Positions 1 to 8,965 of a DNA stretch of 64,000 nt are shown here, piece after piece. Each line of letters starts with the position of its first letter. The first letter of the stretch is position 1. Source of the DNA: Fulvivirga ligni. Its GTDB lineage: Bacteria > Bacteroidota > Bacteroidia > Cytophagales > Cyclobacteriaceae. The stretch lies in assembly GCF_021389935.1 (NCBI RefSeq), contig NZ_CP089979.1, positions 1 to 64,000 on the forward strand. The letters run 5' to 3'. The notes beneath the pieces were generated by a model. It was not told where the DNA came from and did no database searches. It worked only from the letters and a program-made list of their open reading frames with translations. The translations under genes and the position numbers were made by a program.

Positions 1-262
1 TCCGAGAGTTACTCCCTAATGGCTGGATTTGATCACTAATGGGTTCGCTTTTTTCACCAATTACAATAGGAGTAGAAACCACATCATTGTAGCTGATTGA
101 TGCACTGCCAACAATGCCAATAATGTTAATGACAATAAATATAACGGTGATTCCAGCCTGAACCACCCAACTTGGGGCTTTACCAAGAACTTCCTTGACC
201 TCATCAGACCGCTGGTCTAGGGTAGCAATTTTCCTCTTAATAGTTTGAGGATGTTCTGACAT
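1..262 (-). CDS. HlyD-family membrane fusion protein, N-terminal part (runs off the window)
   Basis: The frame opens with ATG at 262 and stays open to the window edge, about 87 codons. The start reads MSEHPQTIKRKIATLDQRSD, followed by one hydrophobic segment (about residues 36-56, VVQAGITVIFIVINIIGIVG) and an extracytoplasmic stretch. A short cytoplasmic N-terminus plus a single membrane span is the usual N-terminus of periplasmic adaptor (HlyD/NHLM-type) proteins that partner with peptidase-containing ABC exporters. It lies 17 bases after the stop of such an exporter on the same strand, which supports the call. The partner is decayed, so export by this pair is doubtful. The C-terminal part is outside the window. 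Confidence 0.6.
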   Translation of the reverse strand, partial: MSEHPQTIKRKIATLDQRSDEVKEVLGKAPSWVVQAGITVIFIVINIIGIVGSASISYNDVVSTPIVIGEKSEPISDQIQPLGSNSR

Positions 263-279
263 ATTGTTAATTTCCTAAT

Positions 280-2474
280 TCAAGTTGATTCTTCACCAAA
301 AGTAAAATACATACCTTTTTTTTCGGTTAAATACCTATGGGTTCCCTCTTCAACAACCCTCCCCTGGTCTAACACTATAATTTTATCAGCATTTTTCACC
401 GTACTTAATCTATGCGCCACTATAATCACCGTTTTACCCTCATAAAATTTTTCAGATTTTCCATAATCTGTTTTTCATTATTGGCATCAAGCGCACTGGT
501 GGCTTCATCCAGGAAAATGTAGGCGGGCTTTTTTGGATACCGCACGGGCGATTAGAATGCGCTGTTTTTTTAAGGCCACCGCTAATGTTAACTCCACTCC
601 TTCTATTTTGGTATTGTACCCTGACGGAAGTTCTTCTATAAAGTCGGCAATGCAAGCAATTTTTACAGGCATGTTCCAATCTGTACCCTGTCTATGCCTG
701 CCTGAGAGAATCTGACTCAGTGATGTTTCTTACAATGGTGTCTTCAAAAATGAACCCATCTTGCATAACACTTCCACAGTTCTTCCTCCAATAAGGCGTA
801 CTAATAGCCTTTAGTGCTTTGCCTCCAATTGAGATGGTCCCTTGATAAGGTTCATAAAATTTGAGCAAAAGCTTAATCAGGGTAGTTTTTCCGCTGCCAC
901 TTCACACCTACCAACGCTGTCACCTTACCTTCCGGCACATCAATATTCAAGTTACTCAACACATCTATAGATTCTTCGCCTCCATATCTGAAGCTTGCGC
1001 TATCTATTCGTATGCTTTTGTTCAGTGGGAATTTGGTGAGGAATTCCCCATCACCTTCCTCATCTTTTTTGTTATGGATTTCAGCCAGGCGCTCCAGACT
1101 TAATTTCGCATCCTGTCCATTTTGGATAAAAGTTATGAAATTGGTTATAGGAAGATTTAGCTGTCCTATAATGTATTGAACGGATAACATCATACCCAAT
1201 GTAAGACTTCCATCTATTACAGATTTCGCCGCAACAAAGGTGATCAGGATGTTTTTCAATTCATTTAAAAACCGACCTCCTGTATTTTGTATTTGCGACA
1301 GGGTAAGGCTATTTATGGATACCTTAAAAAGTTTGATCTGAATTGCCTCCCATTCCCACCTTCTTCGTCTTTCCGACCCATTCAACTTGATTTCCTGCAT
1401 TCCAGAAATCAGTTGGTAAATGCTACTTTGATTATCAGCTGACCTATCAAACCTCTTATAATCCAAGGTTTTCCTTCTCTTTAAAAAAAGCAAGGTCCAT
1501 CCAAAATAGATAATGGAACCAATAAAGAATATGGCAAATATAGGCACACTATAATAGACCAAAACCACACCAAATATTATCAAGTTGAAGGCAGAGAAGA
1601 GGGTATTCAAGGTAGTAGTTGAGATAAACTCCTGAATACGTTCATGATCATAAATCCTTTGTACAATATCTCCTGTATTCTTAGAATCAAAAAAAGCAAT
1701 TGGCAATCGCATTAATTTCATGAGAAAATCTGAAATTAAATTGATATTTATCCTGCTGGTCATATGCAACAAAATCCATCCTCGAATCAACTCCACAGTT
1801 GTTTGCGATACAAACAAGACTAATTGGGCCATCAAAATTAGATAGACAAAATTAAGGTTGCGGTAATTAATGCCATAATCAACCATAGCCTGGGTTAAAA
1901 ATGGAAAAATTAGCTGCAATAAGCTCCCTACTAATAATCCTAAGGCCAGCTGTAGTATATATTTACCATAGGGCTTAAAGTACCAAAACAAAAGGTGAAA
2001 TCATATGCTTTATCCACACCTCCAGACATTCCTTTAAATTCAGGTGTCTGTTCTAGAACCAACGCATAGCCTGTAGCTTTTTCTTCGTAACCTTCACCTG
2101 TCCATCCCTCTAAGAAATCCCTCACTTGGTACTTCACAAGTCCGTGTGCTGGATCGGCCACGTAAACTTTATTCATTTTAATTTTATATACTACTACGAA
2201 ATGACGCTCTCTCCAATGCACAATACAAGGAAGTGGCACTTCCTTCAAGAGAGTTTTCCAATTTATTCTGACAGCAAGAGTATTATACCCAATACTCTCC
2301 GCAGCTTCGGCCAGTCCACTAAAGGAAACTCCTTCATTAGTTATTCCTGATTTTTCTCTCAGAAAATCTACTGAATAGGATTTTCCATGATATTTTGCAA
2401 TCATTCTTTAAACAACTGGGGCCACAATCTGTAACATCCAACTGCCTGTAAAATGGAAATTTCCTCAACCTCAT
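280..2474 (-). pseudogene. Peptidase (C39)-containing ABC exporter, broken by many frameshifts
   Basis: Read across frames this is a full SunT-type bacteriocin exporter. The N-terminus holds the C39 peptidase motif DVTDCGPSCLK and a later ERHFVVVYK histidine region (about 2195-2440). A six-helix membrane domain occupies about 1100-1990. The ATPase domain shows Walker A remains near 900, a signature near 560-600, FLDEATSALDA near 490-510 and the H-loop [14 protein letters not shown] near 395-430. Single-base indels break the frame near 2404, 1990 and 897 and at several points between 480 and 720. The peptidase and membrane domain would otherwise be typical for export of double-glycine leader peptides together with the HlyD gene downstream. 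Either a true pseudogene or a stretch of poor sequence; the density of indels here is far above the rest of the window. Confidence 0.8.
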
Positions 2475-2956
2475 ATTGTGACAATATAAGAACTATTATA
2501 GAGTTTCTAATAAAACAAGATTTAAATGTTAAATAATTGAATCATTGATAGATATTGCCATCATAGTAAAATGAGATGCAGCTCGAACTATTTAATTGTA
2601 TCGAGACCTACGCATCCGTTAATTAAGTTAGGTATAAACACAAATCTTGCTGCCCAGTCGTGCAATGAAAGAATGTTGAAAAACAGGCTCATCTCAAGTC
2701 CTTAGTGGTAGTTGCGATCTATAAAATGCTCCAGCTCTCGGAAGACCTTGCAGCAAGAAAGACTTTTTTGTTACTTTTTTGGTCGATTGCAAAAAAGTAA
2801 AGAACTGTGGAGATGGAGTGCCGAAAGTAAGCAGTACAAATGCTGAGCTCTACAAATCCTGGTTATAAATAAGGATTAGGTTGGATTGGCAGCAGTTTCG
2901 CAGATGGAGACGCCTACGAAGGCGAAATGAGTTTTTTTTCATTTGGTTAAAATAAA
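2475..2956. other. Intergenic flank, no gene recognised
   Basis: About 480 bases upstream of the decayed exporter. I looked for a short double-glycine leader precursor gene on the minus strand, as expected next to a C39 exporter, and saw no convincing one. No RNA gene was recognised. Confidence 0.5.
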
Positions 2957-2985
2957 AAAGCAGAACCTTCTACAGATTCTGCTTT
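2957..2985. terminator. Palindromic terminator left of the distal att copy
   Basis: Arms AAAGCAGAA (2957-2965) and TTCTGCTTT (2977-2985) form a perfect 9-bp stem with an 11-base loop. On the minus strand it would follow a tRNA 3' end. The same arrangement (palindrome, then tRNA 3'-end copy to the right) occurs at 36755 and 61970. This one may be the original tRNA-Pro terminator displaced when the islands inserted. Confidence 0.6.
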
Positions 2986-2988
2986 CTT

Positions 2989-3005
2989 GTCGGGATGACT
3001 GGATT
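2989..3005. repeat. Attachment-site copy: 17-bp tRNA-Pro 3' end
   Basis: GTCGGGATGACTGGATT is identical to 62026-62042, the 3' end of the intact tRNA-Pro gene read on the plus strand; the match ends inside the T-loop. It marks the left end of the inserted DNA. The next bases (ATAACC) no longer match the tRNA T-loop, as expected for an att site whose other side is island DNA. Confidence 0.75.
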
Positions 3006-3175
3006 ATAACCTCCCCTTAATATCTATTGAATATCAATTAGTTACGTTAATTTTCATTTTAGAGGTACACGAATTGGTGCTCAAAATTGTTTTCGTAATT
3101 TATCTTACATAAAGATAATGACCTAAAAATTCATAACAAATTATTTTTCCACATGCTATTCTCTATTATTAATGA

Positions 3176-4009
3176 TTACTTCAAAATTCCGTTTTGAAAA
3201 GCTTTTAAAATCTTAATGGCATAAGCTATTTCCCAATCATTAGTTCTAGCCCATTCTTTGGCTATATCAGACTCTTTCTCATTGTCAATATTCTGATCGA
3301 GTACCATATAAATGCGTTCAGCAAGTTCATCCGATTTCTTTAGAAACTGAGCTGCTTTTCTCCCTAAAACCTCAGCAGCAATAATCAATGGGTCAAACCC
3401 TTCCGCTGGGAATGTATCATAGTAATGATCCAAAATTTCATCATAATTGAATTCAAAGTAGTATTTGATAATGAGTAAAATGTCTACCAGATCATTTTCC
3501 CTTTCTTCTGGCCTGTCACTCCAAGCAACTAGTTTCAAAAGTATCATTCCTGGCAAAGGAGGAATATTGACAAAACGATTCTCAATTTGAACTACCTCAG
3601 GTTCCTCCAAAACTTCTTTCATCCCCAGAACATGTAGATCTGAATATCTTTGATGGAATTGTTCAGTATCATGTTCCTCAATTTCTCCAAAAGGAAGGAT
3701 ATCAACAGCCACATTATACGTGGGAGAATAAAATGTCCAAGGAGCTTTAACCTTATTAAAACCTTTAGCTTCAAAAGATTTAGTCAAGTCATCATATTCA
3801 TGTATTGAGGAGATCATGATTGCAAAATCAATATCCTTTGTCCCTCTATTTGGCTTATTTCCTTTTTTTAGAAGCTCTAAAGCTATGGCACTAGCCCCAA
3901 TTAGATAGTAAGGAATATTATGACTGATCATGACTTCATCAACATGATCAAAAACTTCCTTGAAAAAGGGAATTGCAAGTTCTTTATAACTTTGATTGGA
4001 TGTGTTCAT
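3176..4009 (-). CDS. abiEii: AbiEii/AbiGii-family nucleotidyltransferase toxin
   Basis: 277 residues. The N-terminal half carries a nucleotidyltransferase core: YYLIGASAIALELL (about 34-47, the G-S turn) followed by RGTKDIDFAI (about 55-64) with the D-x-D metal pair, and a later third acidic strand AVDILPF. In type IV toxin-antitoxin (AbiE) modules this protein modifies a cellular target, reported to be tRNA for related enzymes, and stops growth when a phage infects. It overlaps the end of the upstream gene by 26 bases, the standard antitoxin-then-toxin order. Length and motifs look complete. The exact substrate cannot be told from the sequence. Confidence 0.85.
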   Translation of the reverse strand: MNTSNQSYKELAIPFFKEVFDHVDEVMISHNIPYYLIGASAIALELLKKGNKPNRGTKDIDFAIMISSIHEYDDLTKSFEAKGFNKVKAPWTFYSPTYNVAVDILPFGEIEEHDTEQFHQRYSDLHVLGMKEVLEEPEVVQIENRFVNIPPLPGMILLKLVAWSDRPEERENDLVDILLIIKYYFEFNYDEILDHYYDTFPAEGFDPLIIAAEVLGRKAAQFLKKSDELAERIYMVLDQNIDNEKESDIAKEWARTNDWEIAYAIKILKAFQNGILK

Positions 4010-4946
4010 TAAAAATCATTTCAGCAGTTTCAGTATTTCTTTTGCCTCCCTCAACCATTAATTCTGCATATATTAACATTGGAGGAACTATGCCACGACC
4101 TTTATTGTCCCAAAACATCTCAAGCACTTCAAGTTCTCCCTTCTCCCTTGGAATCAACCTGTAGTTCTTCATCAGGCTAATGCTTGTTTCCTTTGTGTAT
4201 AAGATAAACTTTTCCGGCCTTAAATGATTAGTTAGCAAATCTGCTGCCGGTTCTCCTCCCCATGCCGTTAATTCATTATCCAGTTTTATATCATCCCAAG
4301 CCCCTTGAATGTGATAATATCCTCTAATTAATTTAGGTCTTAGCTGAGTAGCATATTCATTAATCCACCTATCCAGAAGTTCTCTTCGATTTTTCCAAAC
4401 ATATGTTTTCTTTCTCAATACCATTAAATATCCAGTTTTTTTCAACCCATCAATAACTTGTGGAATATTGCCCAATCCCACATTGGCTATTTCAGCAATA
4501 TCACGCTGTGCTCTATTAATAAGATCAGCATTTTGCAATAAATGAAATACAACCTTTAGTCCTGTTTTGGTAAAAGCCCTATTAGCATTATCACTTCGTA
4601 TGGGGTATTTATTATTGGTATCCACATACCAGAAAATATCTGGCGTCTTTATAAAAACATTACCATTGCTTTCAAGGTAGGCTATACCCAATTCTCTCAG
4701 TTGCTCTTTGATCTTAGGAAATATTATCTCAGAAATAAGAATTACATTACCTTTTTCTCTGTGAATTTTTTCAATTTGATGTAGTTGATGGTTCCGAATC
4801 TCTTTTTTCACCTCAGCAACAAATACAAGATGTTTACCATTAATCTCAAATTGCAGTTGTCCATCCTCAATCGGATCAATCTGAGACCAGGTTGCCTTAA
4901 TTTCTTTTAGGTTTTGCAGAGCAATATCGACAATTTCTCTTTCCAT
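3984..4946 (-). CDS. abiEi: AbiEi-family antitoxin / autorepressor
   Basis: 320 residues from the ATG at 4946. Middle part has a winged-helix DNA-binding region (about 135-185: RAQRDIAEIANVGLGNIPQVIDGLKKTGYL), followed by the C-terminal domain typical of AbiEi antitoxins. I chose 4946 and not an in-frame ATG at 4982, because the perfect inverted repeat at 4963-4981 would otherwise lie inside the coding region. AbiEi proteins neutralise AbiEii and repress their own promoter by binding inverted repeats. Stop overlaps the toxin start. Confidence 0.85.
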   Translation of the reverse strand: MEREIVDIALQNLKEIKATWSQIDPIEDGQLQFEINGKHLVFVAEVKKEIRNHQLHQIEKIHREKGNVILISEIIFPKIKEQLRELGIAYLESNGNVFIKTPDIFWYVDTNNKYPIRSDNANRAFTKTGLKVVFHLLQNADLINRAQRDIAEIANVGLGNIPQVIDGLKKTGYLMVLRKKTYVWKNRRELLDRWINEYATQLRPKLIRGYYHIQGAWDDIKLDNELTAWGGEPAADLLTNHLRPEKFILYTKETSISLMKNYRLIPREKGELEVLEMFWDNKGRGIVPPMLIYAELMVEGGKRNTETAEMIFNEHIQSKL

Positions 4947-4962
4947 GTTCACAAATATAATA

Positions 4963-4981
4963 TGTTCACGAAACGTGAACA
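4963..4981. promoter_or_regulatory. AbiE operator: perfect inverted repeat
   Basis: TGTTCACG-AAA-CGTGAACA, two perfect 8-base arms, ends 16 bases upstream of the abiEi start. An extra half-site TGTTCAC lies at 4946-4952 next to the start codon. Position and symmetry fit autoregulation by AbiEi. Confidence 0.7.
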
Positions 4982-5017
4982 AGAATTATTTATGAACAAT
5001 AAAATTCAATCTAACAT

Positions 5018-5857
5018 CTAAAGGTGGATCAGCTCAATATTGGCTCTTTCACAACAAATTTCTAAGACTACAGAAACATGACGGATGCATAACAACAAAT
5101 CATCCATCCGAACCCTATACTCCCTCTTATACCTCCCATCACTATAAGCACTCTGCAAAAGCTTCAATAACCTCTTATCTTCCTCTGTGTGTTGAGGAAA
5201 TATGCTCCTCACCTCATTAGTGACTAAACCTGACAATCTAATTAGCCTACTAAGATTATGGGTACGTCTGTGGTAGCCTGTTCCGGCTTTGATCAAGGCA
5301 GTAAGTGCTTGCTCGGCTGACTGATGCAGCATGAACATGGCAAGAGCATTTTGGTCACTTAACCTACATAGCTCTGCTGTCTTTAAAAATTCTTTAGCTT
5401 TATTAATGCCGGTGTTGTAGAAGTCTTTGATTTCTTTTTGATCTGTAATTTCTCCAAGTGTGACATCATCAAATAGTGACCTCTGAGAGCTGTGGATAAT
5501 ATCAGCGGATTGGAAGACTTTTACAGCAAAACTATGACCTGCCTTTAACCACTTTTCAAAGATGCTAGTCTGTAATACAATGCAAATTATGGGAATGATA
5601 GATTTACAGCGACACTCAATAATTTCCTCCCACTCATATGTGTTCTTGTCATTCAGTTCAGGAATCACAATTAAAAGGTAGTACTCCGAAGTATAATTCA
5701 CCGTTGTGGGGTTAGAAATGAAAATACTCTCACTTTTTATTTCCCGCTGTGAGCTACCTAGTAGATAAATCATGTCAGGCTTCACCACCTCCCTGATAAC
5801 ATTAATCAGTTGCTGATAAGAGCATTGGCCTAAGCTGTTGATTTCCATAGTTTTCAT
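5018..5857 (-). CDS. HEPN domain protein with N-terminal nucleotidyltransferase-like region
   Basis: 279 residues. The N-terminal half (about 15-110, DMIYLLGSSQREI and EYYLLIVIPEL) resembles the strand pattern of minimal nucleotidyltransferases but I cannot point to a complete G-S/D-x-D triad. The C-terminal half (about 145-265) is helical and HEPN-like: AMFMLHQSAEQALTALI, then RRTHNLSRLI. HEPN/MNT proteins are widespread in Bacteroidota and often act as toxin-antitoxin pairs or RNases. Its neighbour 5873-6235 starts upstream on the same strand, 15 bases apart. Function not known beyond the fold. Confidence 0.65.
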   Translation of the reverse strand: MKTMEINSLGQCSYQQLINVIREVVKPDMIYLLGSSQREIKSESIFISNPTTVNYTSEYYLLIVIPELNDKNTYEWEEIIECRCKSIIPIICIVLQTSIFEKWLKAGHSFAVKVFQSADIIHSSQRSLFDDVTLGEITDQKEIKDFYNTGINKAKEFLKTAELCRLSDQNALAMFMLHQSAEQALTALIKAGTGYHRRTHNLSRLIRLSGLVTNEVRSIFPQHTEEDKRLLKLLQSAYSDGRYKREYRVRMDDLLLCIRHVSVVLEICCERANIELIHL

Positions 5858-5872
5858 TTGCTCTGTCGATAA

Positions 5873-6235
5873 TCAGGCGAGTTTAACAGGCTGTTTAGCA
5901 TCCGAGCTTAGTTTCCTAGCCTTTAAGGCTTGAAATATGGCTATTGAAGCTTCGCTGGTAGAGTATTCATCCTTGGCTTCTTCCATTTTCTTTATATGAT
6001 CGGTAAGCATATCAAAGAACCAATTATAGGTATCATCATCCGGTCGGATGCCAACTAAAGCAAATATGGGAGACTCCAGGCTGATGGCCCAGCCGGAGGG
6101 ATCAAAGCCAACACTCTCCAAATCACAAAGTAGCCAATGGATATTGAGCTGCTTTTGAATTAGACAGAGAATAAGGTCTTCTTCCACTTGAATGCGAAAG
6201 AATGGAAATCTGGGGCGTTCTAGATGTAGTTTCAT
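5873..6235 (-). CDS. Hypothetical protein, first gene of a pair with the HEPN gene
   Basis: 120 residues, ATG start at 6235. A Bacteroidota-type small protein with no motif I recognise: sequence MKLHLERPRFPFFRIQVEED, a central YNWFFDMLTDHIKKMEEAKD helix and a basic tail. No signal peptide or membrane span. It precedes the HEPN gene by 15 bases, so the two are likely co-transcribed. It diverges from the XRE gene at 6398, sharing the intergenic region with direct repeats. Confidence 0.55.
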   Translation of the reverse strand: MKLHLERPRFPFFRIQVEEDLILCLIQKQLNIHWLLCDLESVGFDPSGWAISLESPIFALVGIRPDDDTYNWFFDMLTDHIKKMEEAKDEYSTSEASIAIFQALKARKLSSDAKQPVKLA

Positions 6236-6311
6236 AATGACAAACTTTTAATTGCGTGATATTATTCCTTCAATCTAGATATCACAGTTTTGCTATTCCA
6301 TATACCCACAT

Positions 6312-6341
6312 GGTATTTTAGTAATGCAAGCAGGTATTTTA
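6312..6341. promoter_or_regulatory. Direct repeats in a divergent promoter
   Basis: GGTATTTTA occurs at 6312-6320 and again at 6333-6341, 21 bases apart, i.e. two helical turns on the same face. They lie between the divergent genes at 6235 and 6398. The spacing suggests a tandem-site regulator. No binding protein can be named. Confidence 0.4.
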
Positions 6342-6397
6342 CCCACGTAAATTATTCTTTGTTTTATTATATTTGTATAACAAACAGCTGAAATCAC

Positions 6398-6787
6398 ATG
6401 GAGAAGAAAATACACCACGGAAGAAATGTAAAGCGCTTTAGAGAAATGCTGGGCATCAAACAAGAAGGTTTAGCTCTTGAGCTTGGTGATGATTGGAACC
6501 AACGTAAAATATCTCTTCTCGAGCAAAAAGAAGAGATTGAAGCTGATTTACTGAAGCAAGTGGCGGAAGTATTGAAAGTACCTGTTGAAGCTATTGAGAA
6601 TTTTAGTGAAGAGGCAGCTATTAATATTATCTCTAGCACTCTTCATGATCAATCTGGATCCATAAATCATCATCCTACTTTTAATATTAATCCCATGGAA
6701 AAAATCATGGAATTATTCGAAAGGTTGTTAGCTAGTGAGAGAGAAAAGACTCAGCTATTAAAAGATATACTGGATAAGATGAAATAA
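6398..6787 (+). CDS. XRE-family HTH regulator
   Basis: 129 residues. The N-terminal HTH is HHGRNVKRFREMLGIKQEGLALELGDDWNQRKISLLEQKEEI in meaning: a Cro/C1-type helix-turn-helix (about 8-60) followed by a linker and a C-terminal helix (MEKIMELFERLLASEREKTQLLKDIL, about 101-126) that may dimerise as a coiled coil. A truncated paralogue lies at 22091-22462. It may control its divergent neighbour pair (5018-6235). Target unknown. Confidence 0.75.
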   Translation: MEKKIHHGRNVKRFREMLGIKQEGLALELGDDWNQRKISLLEQKEEIEADLLKQVAEVLKVPVEAIENFSEEAAINIISSTLHDQSGSINHHPTFNINPMEKIMELFERLLASEREKTQLLKDILDKMK

Positions 6788-6885
6788 ATGCTGAAGCACA
6801 TATAACTTTATTGGTATATCTCCTATAGATAACTCCTCCTAACAATACTCCCACAAAGATTATTTAATATCTGTATTCTCAAACG

Positions 6886-7445
6886 CCGAGTTCCGAGGCA
6901 AGGGCATCTTGCCCAGCCAGGGCCAAGATCCAAATGTATACATTTGTACATCTTGCTAATTTCTAAGAAGCTTCCCAATATATAATCTTGAGGCTCCCTC
7001 AACTATCTAACAAAAAGCTTATCAAATTTTCAGTGCACTTACCTCTTAAAGGCCTTAACTATTTGAGGAAAGATTCTGTCAAGGGCAGCTCGGGCAGGTG
7101 GAGCCATGATGCTGTTTATATACCCTTGACAGGTTCTTTCTGAAAATAAAACTTTGCCTGGGAATGGAGGTAATGATTTAATAATCGCTTTGGTCACTGC
7201 TAGACAGCTACTAGGGTTAGGCAAAAGGTAAGGGTAGAACTATGTCTGGCAGGAAGGTGCGTTGGCTGTATAGTTCTTCTCTTACCAAGGGTTCCGAAAG
7301 CTGCTGAATGGAGGTACGGAATAAAGCGGCTGGAGGATGAAGGCCTTATTCGATTTTACTATTTTAAAATCCTTACCATCTTTCCCCCTACTTGTGAAAA
7401 AAGTATAGCATATCTCAACATTTTAGTATTACAACTAAACGTAAA
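6886..7445 (+). ncRNA. Candidate structured element, copy A, upstream of HTH gene
   Basis: About 560 bases with no conserved reading frame but clear similarity to 54837-55420, which also sits directly before a paralogous HTH gene. Stems seen: 6906-6911 with 6924-6929 (plus an inner CCC/GGG); 7076-7085 with 7123-7132 (perfect 10 bp); 7227-7244 with 7269-7286 (about 16 of 18 paired); 7299-7305 with 7325-7331. Compared with copy B, the first stem changes an A-T pair to C-G and the last changes C-G to T-A, so pairing is kept. It could be a noncoding RNA, a long leader of the HTH gene, or a DNA element such as an origin. Strand is assumed from the HTH gene. Confidence 0.5.
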
Positions 7446-7449
7446 GATT

Positions 7450-7749
7450 ATGGCAACAGAAATTATCACCACAGACGATCTAAGAGAGTTTAAACTTGAA
7501 CTAATTGATGAGTTTAAAAAGATTTTAAAAGAACATGCCGGAACCCCTGTAAAAAAATGGCTTAGATCTCCAGAGGTAAGGACCATGTTACACATTTCGC
7601 CAGGTACATTGCAAAATCTAAGAGTAAACGGCACTCTACCATTCACTAAAATAGGCGGAGTTCTATATTATGATTACCAGGATATTCATAAAATGCTAAC
7701 AGAAAATAGAGTTCATAACAGCCGCAATTTTGATCCAATTTTAAAATAG
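7450..7749 (+). CDS. HTH (excisionase/MerR-like) domain protein, copy A
   Basis: 99 residues. An N-terminal charged helix (DLREFKLELIDEFKKILKEH, about 9-28) is followed by a winged-helix HTH_17-like domain: WLRSPEVRTMLHISPGTLQNLRVNGTLPFTKIGGVLYYDYQDI (about 37-80), the pattern SPEV/R..L-IS-GTLQNLR-NGTLPFTKIGG-YY seen in Bacteroidota excisionase-like proteins. It is a close paralogue of 55424-55717 in island B. These small proteins often act as recombination directionality factors or element regulators, which would suit an integrated island. Not linked directly to the integrase gene. Confidence 0.7.
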   Translation: MATEIITTDDLREFKLELIDEFKKILKEHAGTPVKKWLRSPEVRTMLHISPGTLQNLRVNGTLPFTKIGGVLYYDYQDIHKMLTENRVHNSRNFDPILK

Positions 7750-7907
7750 CAAATCAAGAAATATAGTATCCTAATGATATAAATATATGACCCAAAAAAG
7801 AGATTTAATTTCTACTCAATCAACAAACACCCAAAAATTCCAATTAATTGGAAACCCTATATTGGCTTAAATTGTTTCATATTTAAAGCATTAATGCTGA
7901 ATTAAGA

Positions 7908-7923
7908 GTTTAATGTATTAAAC
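7908..7923. promoter_or_regulatory. Inverted repeat upstream of XRE gene
   Basis: GTTTAAT-GT-ATTAAAC, perfect 7-base arms, ends 7 bases before the ATG at 7931. Likely an autoregulatory operator of the XRE protein. Confidence 0.5.
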
Positions 7924-7930
7924 TTAAAGC

Positions 7931-8230
7931 ATGGATTTTGGATTTAATTCAAACAGAGAAATATTAGCTGAAATGGGAAGGAGGTTTAAAGAGGCAAGAA
8001 TCAATAGCTCTTTTACACAGCAGGAGTTGGCAAAGCACACTGGTGTGAGCAGGACTACTATCACCAGGCTAGAAGGTGGTGCCGGTATCTCCATGCTGCA
8101 TTTTATTGCCTTGCTTCGAGCTGTAGATCATGTCAATGACCTTTCCAGAATCATCGATGTAAGCCAATTCATAGATCCGGAAAAAGAATTCAAACATCAA
8201 CAAGCACAAAGCAAAAGGGTAAGACATTAA
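7931..8230 (+). CDS. XRE-family HTH protein, HipB-like
   Basis: 99 residues. Cro/C1-type HTH (about 12-65): RRFKEARINSSFTQQELAKHTGVSRTTITRLEGG, then ISMLHFIALLRAVD. The C-terminus is basic. Proteins like this often sit before a HipA-type toxin or a restriction gene, but here the next gene on the plus strand is 9316 and no partner is present. It may be an orphan antitoxin or a plain regulator. A perfect inverted repeat just upstream suggests self-repression. Confidence 0.7.
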   Translation: MDFGFNSNREILAEMGRRFKEARINSSFTQQELAKHTGVSRTTITRLEGGAGISMLHFIALLRAVDHVNDLSRIIDVSQFIDPEKEFKHQQAQSKRVRH

Positions 8231-8254
8231 CTATCAAAATACTCCTCGGGATTA

Positions 8255-8965
8255 TTAGTGGTGAGTATTATCACAGACATCATCAGGGTAGGTTTGAAAC
8301 TGATTGACGCAAACGAGCGAATTATGATGTATAATTTCACCTTGACATCCATGCACCATCAAGTTAATAGCTGCCATTTTACAGCACATCAGATCGATAT
8401 CCTCACCGAATACATAATTGCCAGGATAAGCCACATGGAAAGCCAACAAATTTCGGCCAGATCCACAAGCAGGGTCGGAAATTCGCGCATTAGAAATGAC
8501 TTCACTATAATTTAGTTGAACCATTAAATCACAAAGGTGCTCAGGAGTGAAAAACTGACCTAAAGCCTGTGATTTACGCTTTGAGGTTATCTCTTCATAC
8601 AAATTACCTAAAGGATCACACCACTCATGACCATAATTTAATAATTGATGATAGACCTTAATAAGATCGCGTACCATTGCGCCAACGGCCAGTCTAATAA
8701 GCCTGGGATCAGCCACAGTACCGGTAGTCCCTCCGGTGCTTACTTTCAATACAGACTGCACCTTATTTTGTCGGTTGAGATACATGGCATAGAAAGATTC
8801 ACGAAGCATCAAATCCTCATCCCATACTTGATGAAAAATCTTATTAGCATCTTCAGATGGCTGAATTATTGGTCTATCATTAATATTAATTTTGGATCTA
8901 TAGACCAGTTGGATTTCAGAAACTATTTTAGTCTGCACTACGGAGTCTTGGATTTTGAAATTCAT
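8255..8965 (-). CDS. Chimera: truncated RadC-like JAB domain fused to an N-6 DNA methylase-like domain
   Basis: 236 residues. Residues 1-93 are the N-terminal part of a RadC/JAB protein: VSEIQLVYRSKI, DANKIFHQVWDED and STGGTTGTVADPRLI. The metal-binding H-x-H...D part that normally follows (HNHPSG) is absent. From about 94 the sequence switches to a small methylase of the type that sits beside radC in Bacteroidota mobile elements: GQFFTPEHLCDLM, then motif I DPACGSGRNLLAF and GEDIDLMCCKMAAINLMVHGC. No NPPY/F motif is visible. The frame is intact across the join. It looks like an in-frame deletion that joined two adjacent genes; activity is doubtful. Confidence 0.7.
   Translation of the reverse strand: MNFKIQDSVVQTKIVSEIQLVYRSKININDRPIIQPSEDANKIFHQVWDEDLMLRESFYAMYLNRQNKVQSVLKVSTGGTTGTVADPRLIRLAVGAMVRDLIKVYHQLLNYGHEWCDPLGNLYEEITSKRKSQALGQFFTPEHLCDLMVQLNYSEVISNARISDPACGSGRNLLAFHVAYPGNYVFGEDIDLMCCKMAAINLMVHGCQGEIIHHNSLVCVNQFQTYPDDVCDNTHH

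Noticed and set aside
6333-6345. Target for the putative guide (8-base CGTGGGTA match, minus strand)
   Set aside because: Match stops after 8 bases and has no 5' G context; expected by chance in 64 kb.
7039-7224. Minus-strand open frame of 61 codons inside the structured element
   Set aside because: The matching stretch in copy B has a one-base shift that breaks the frame, and stem-forming constraints explain the conservation.
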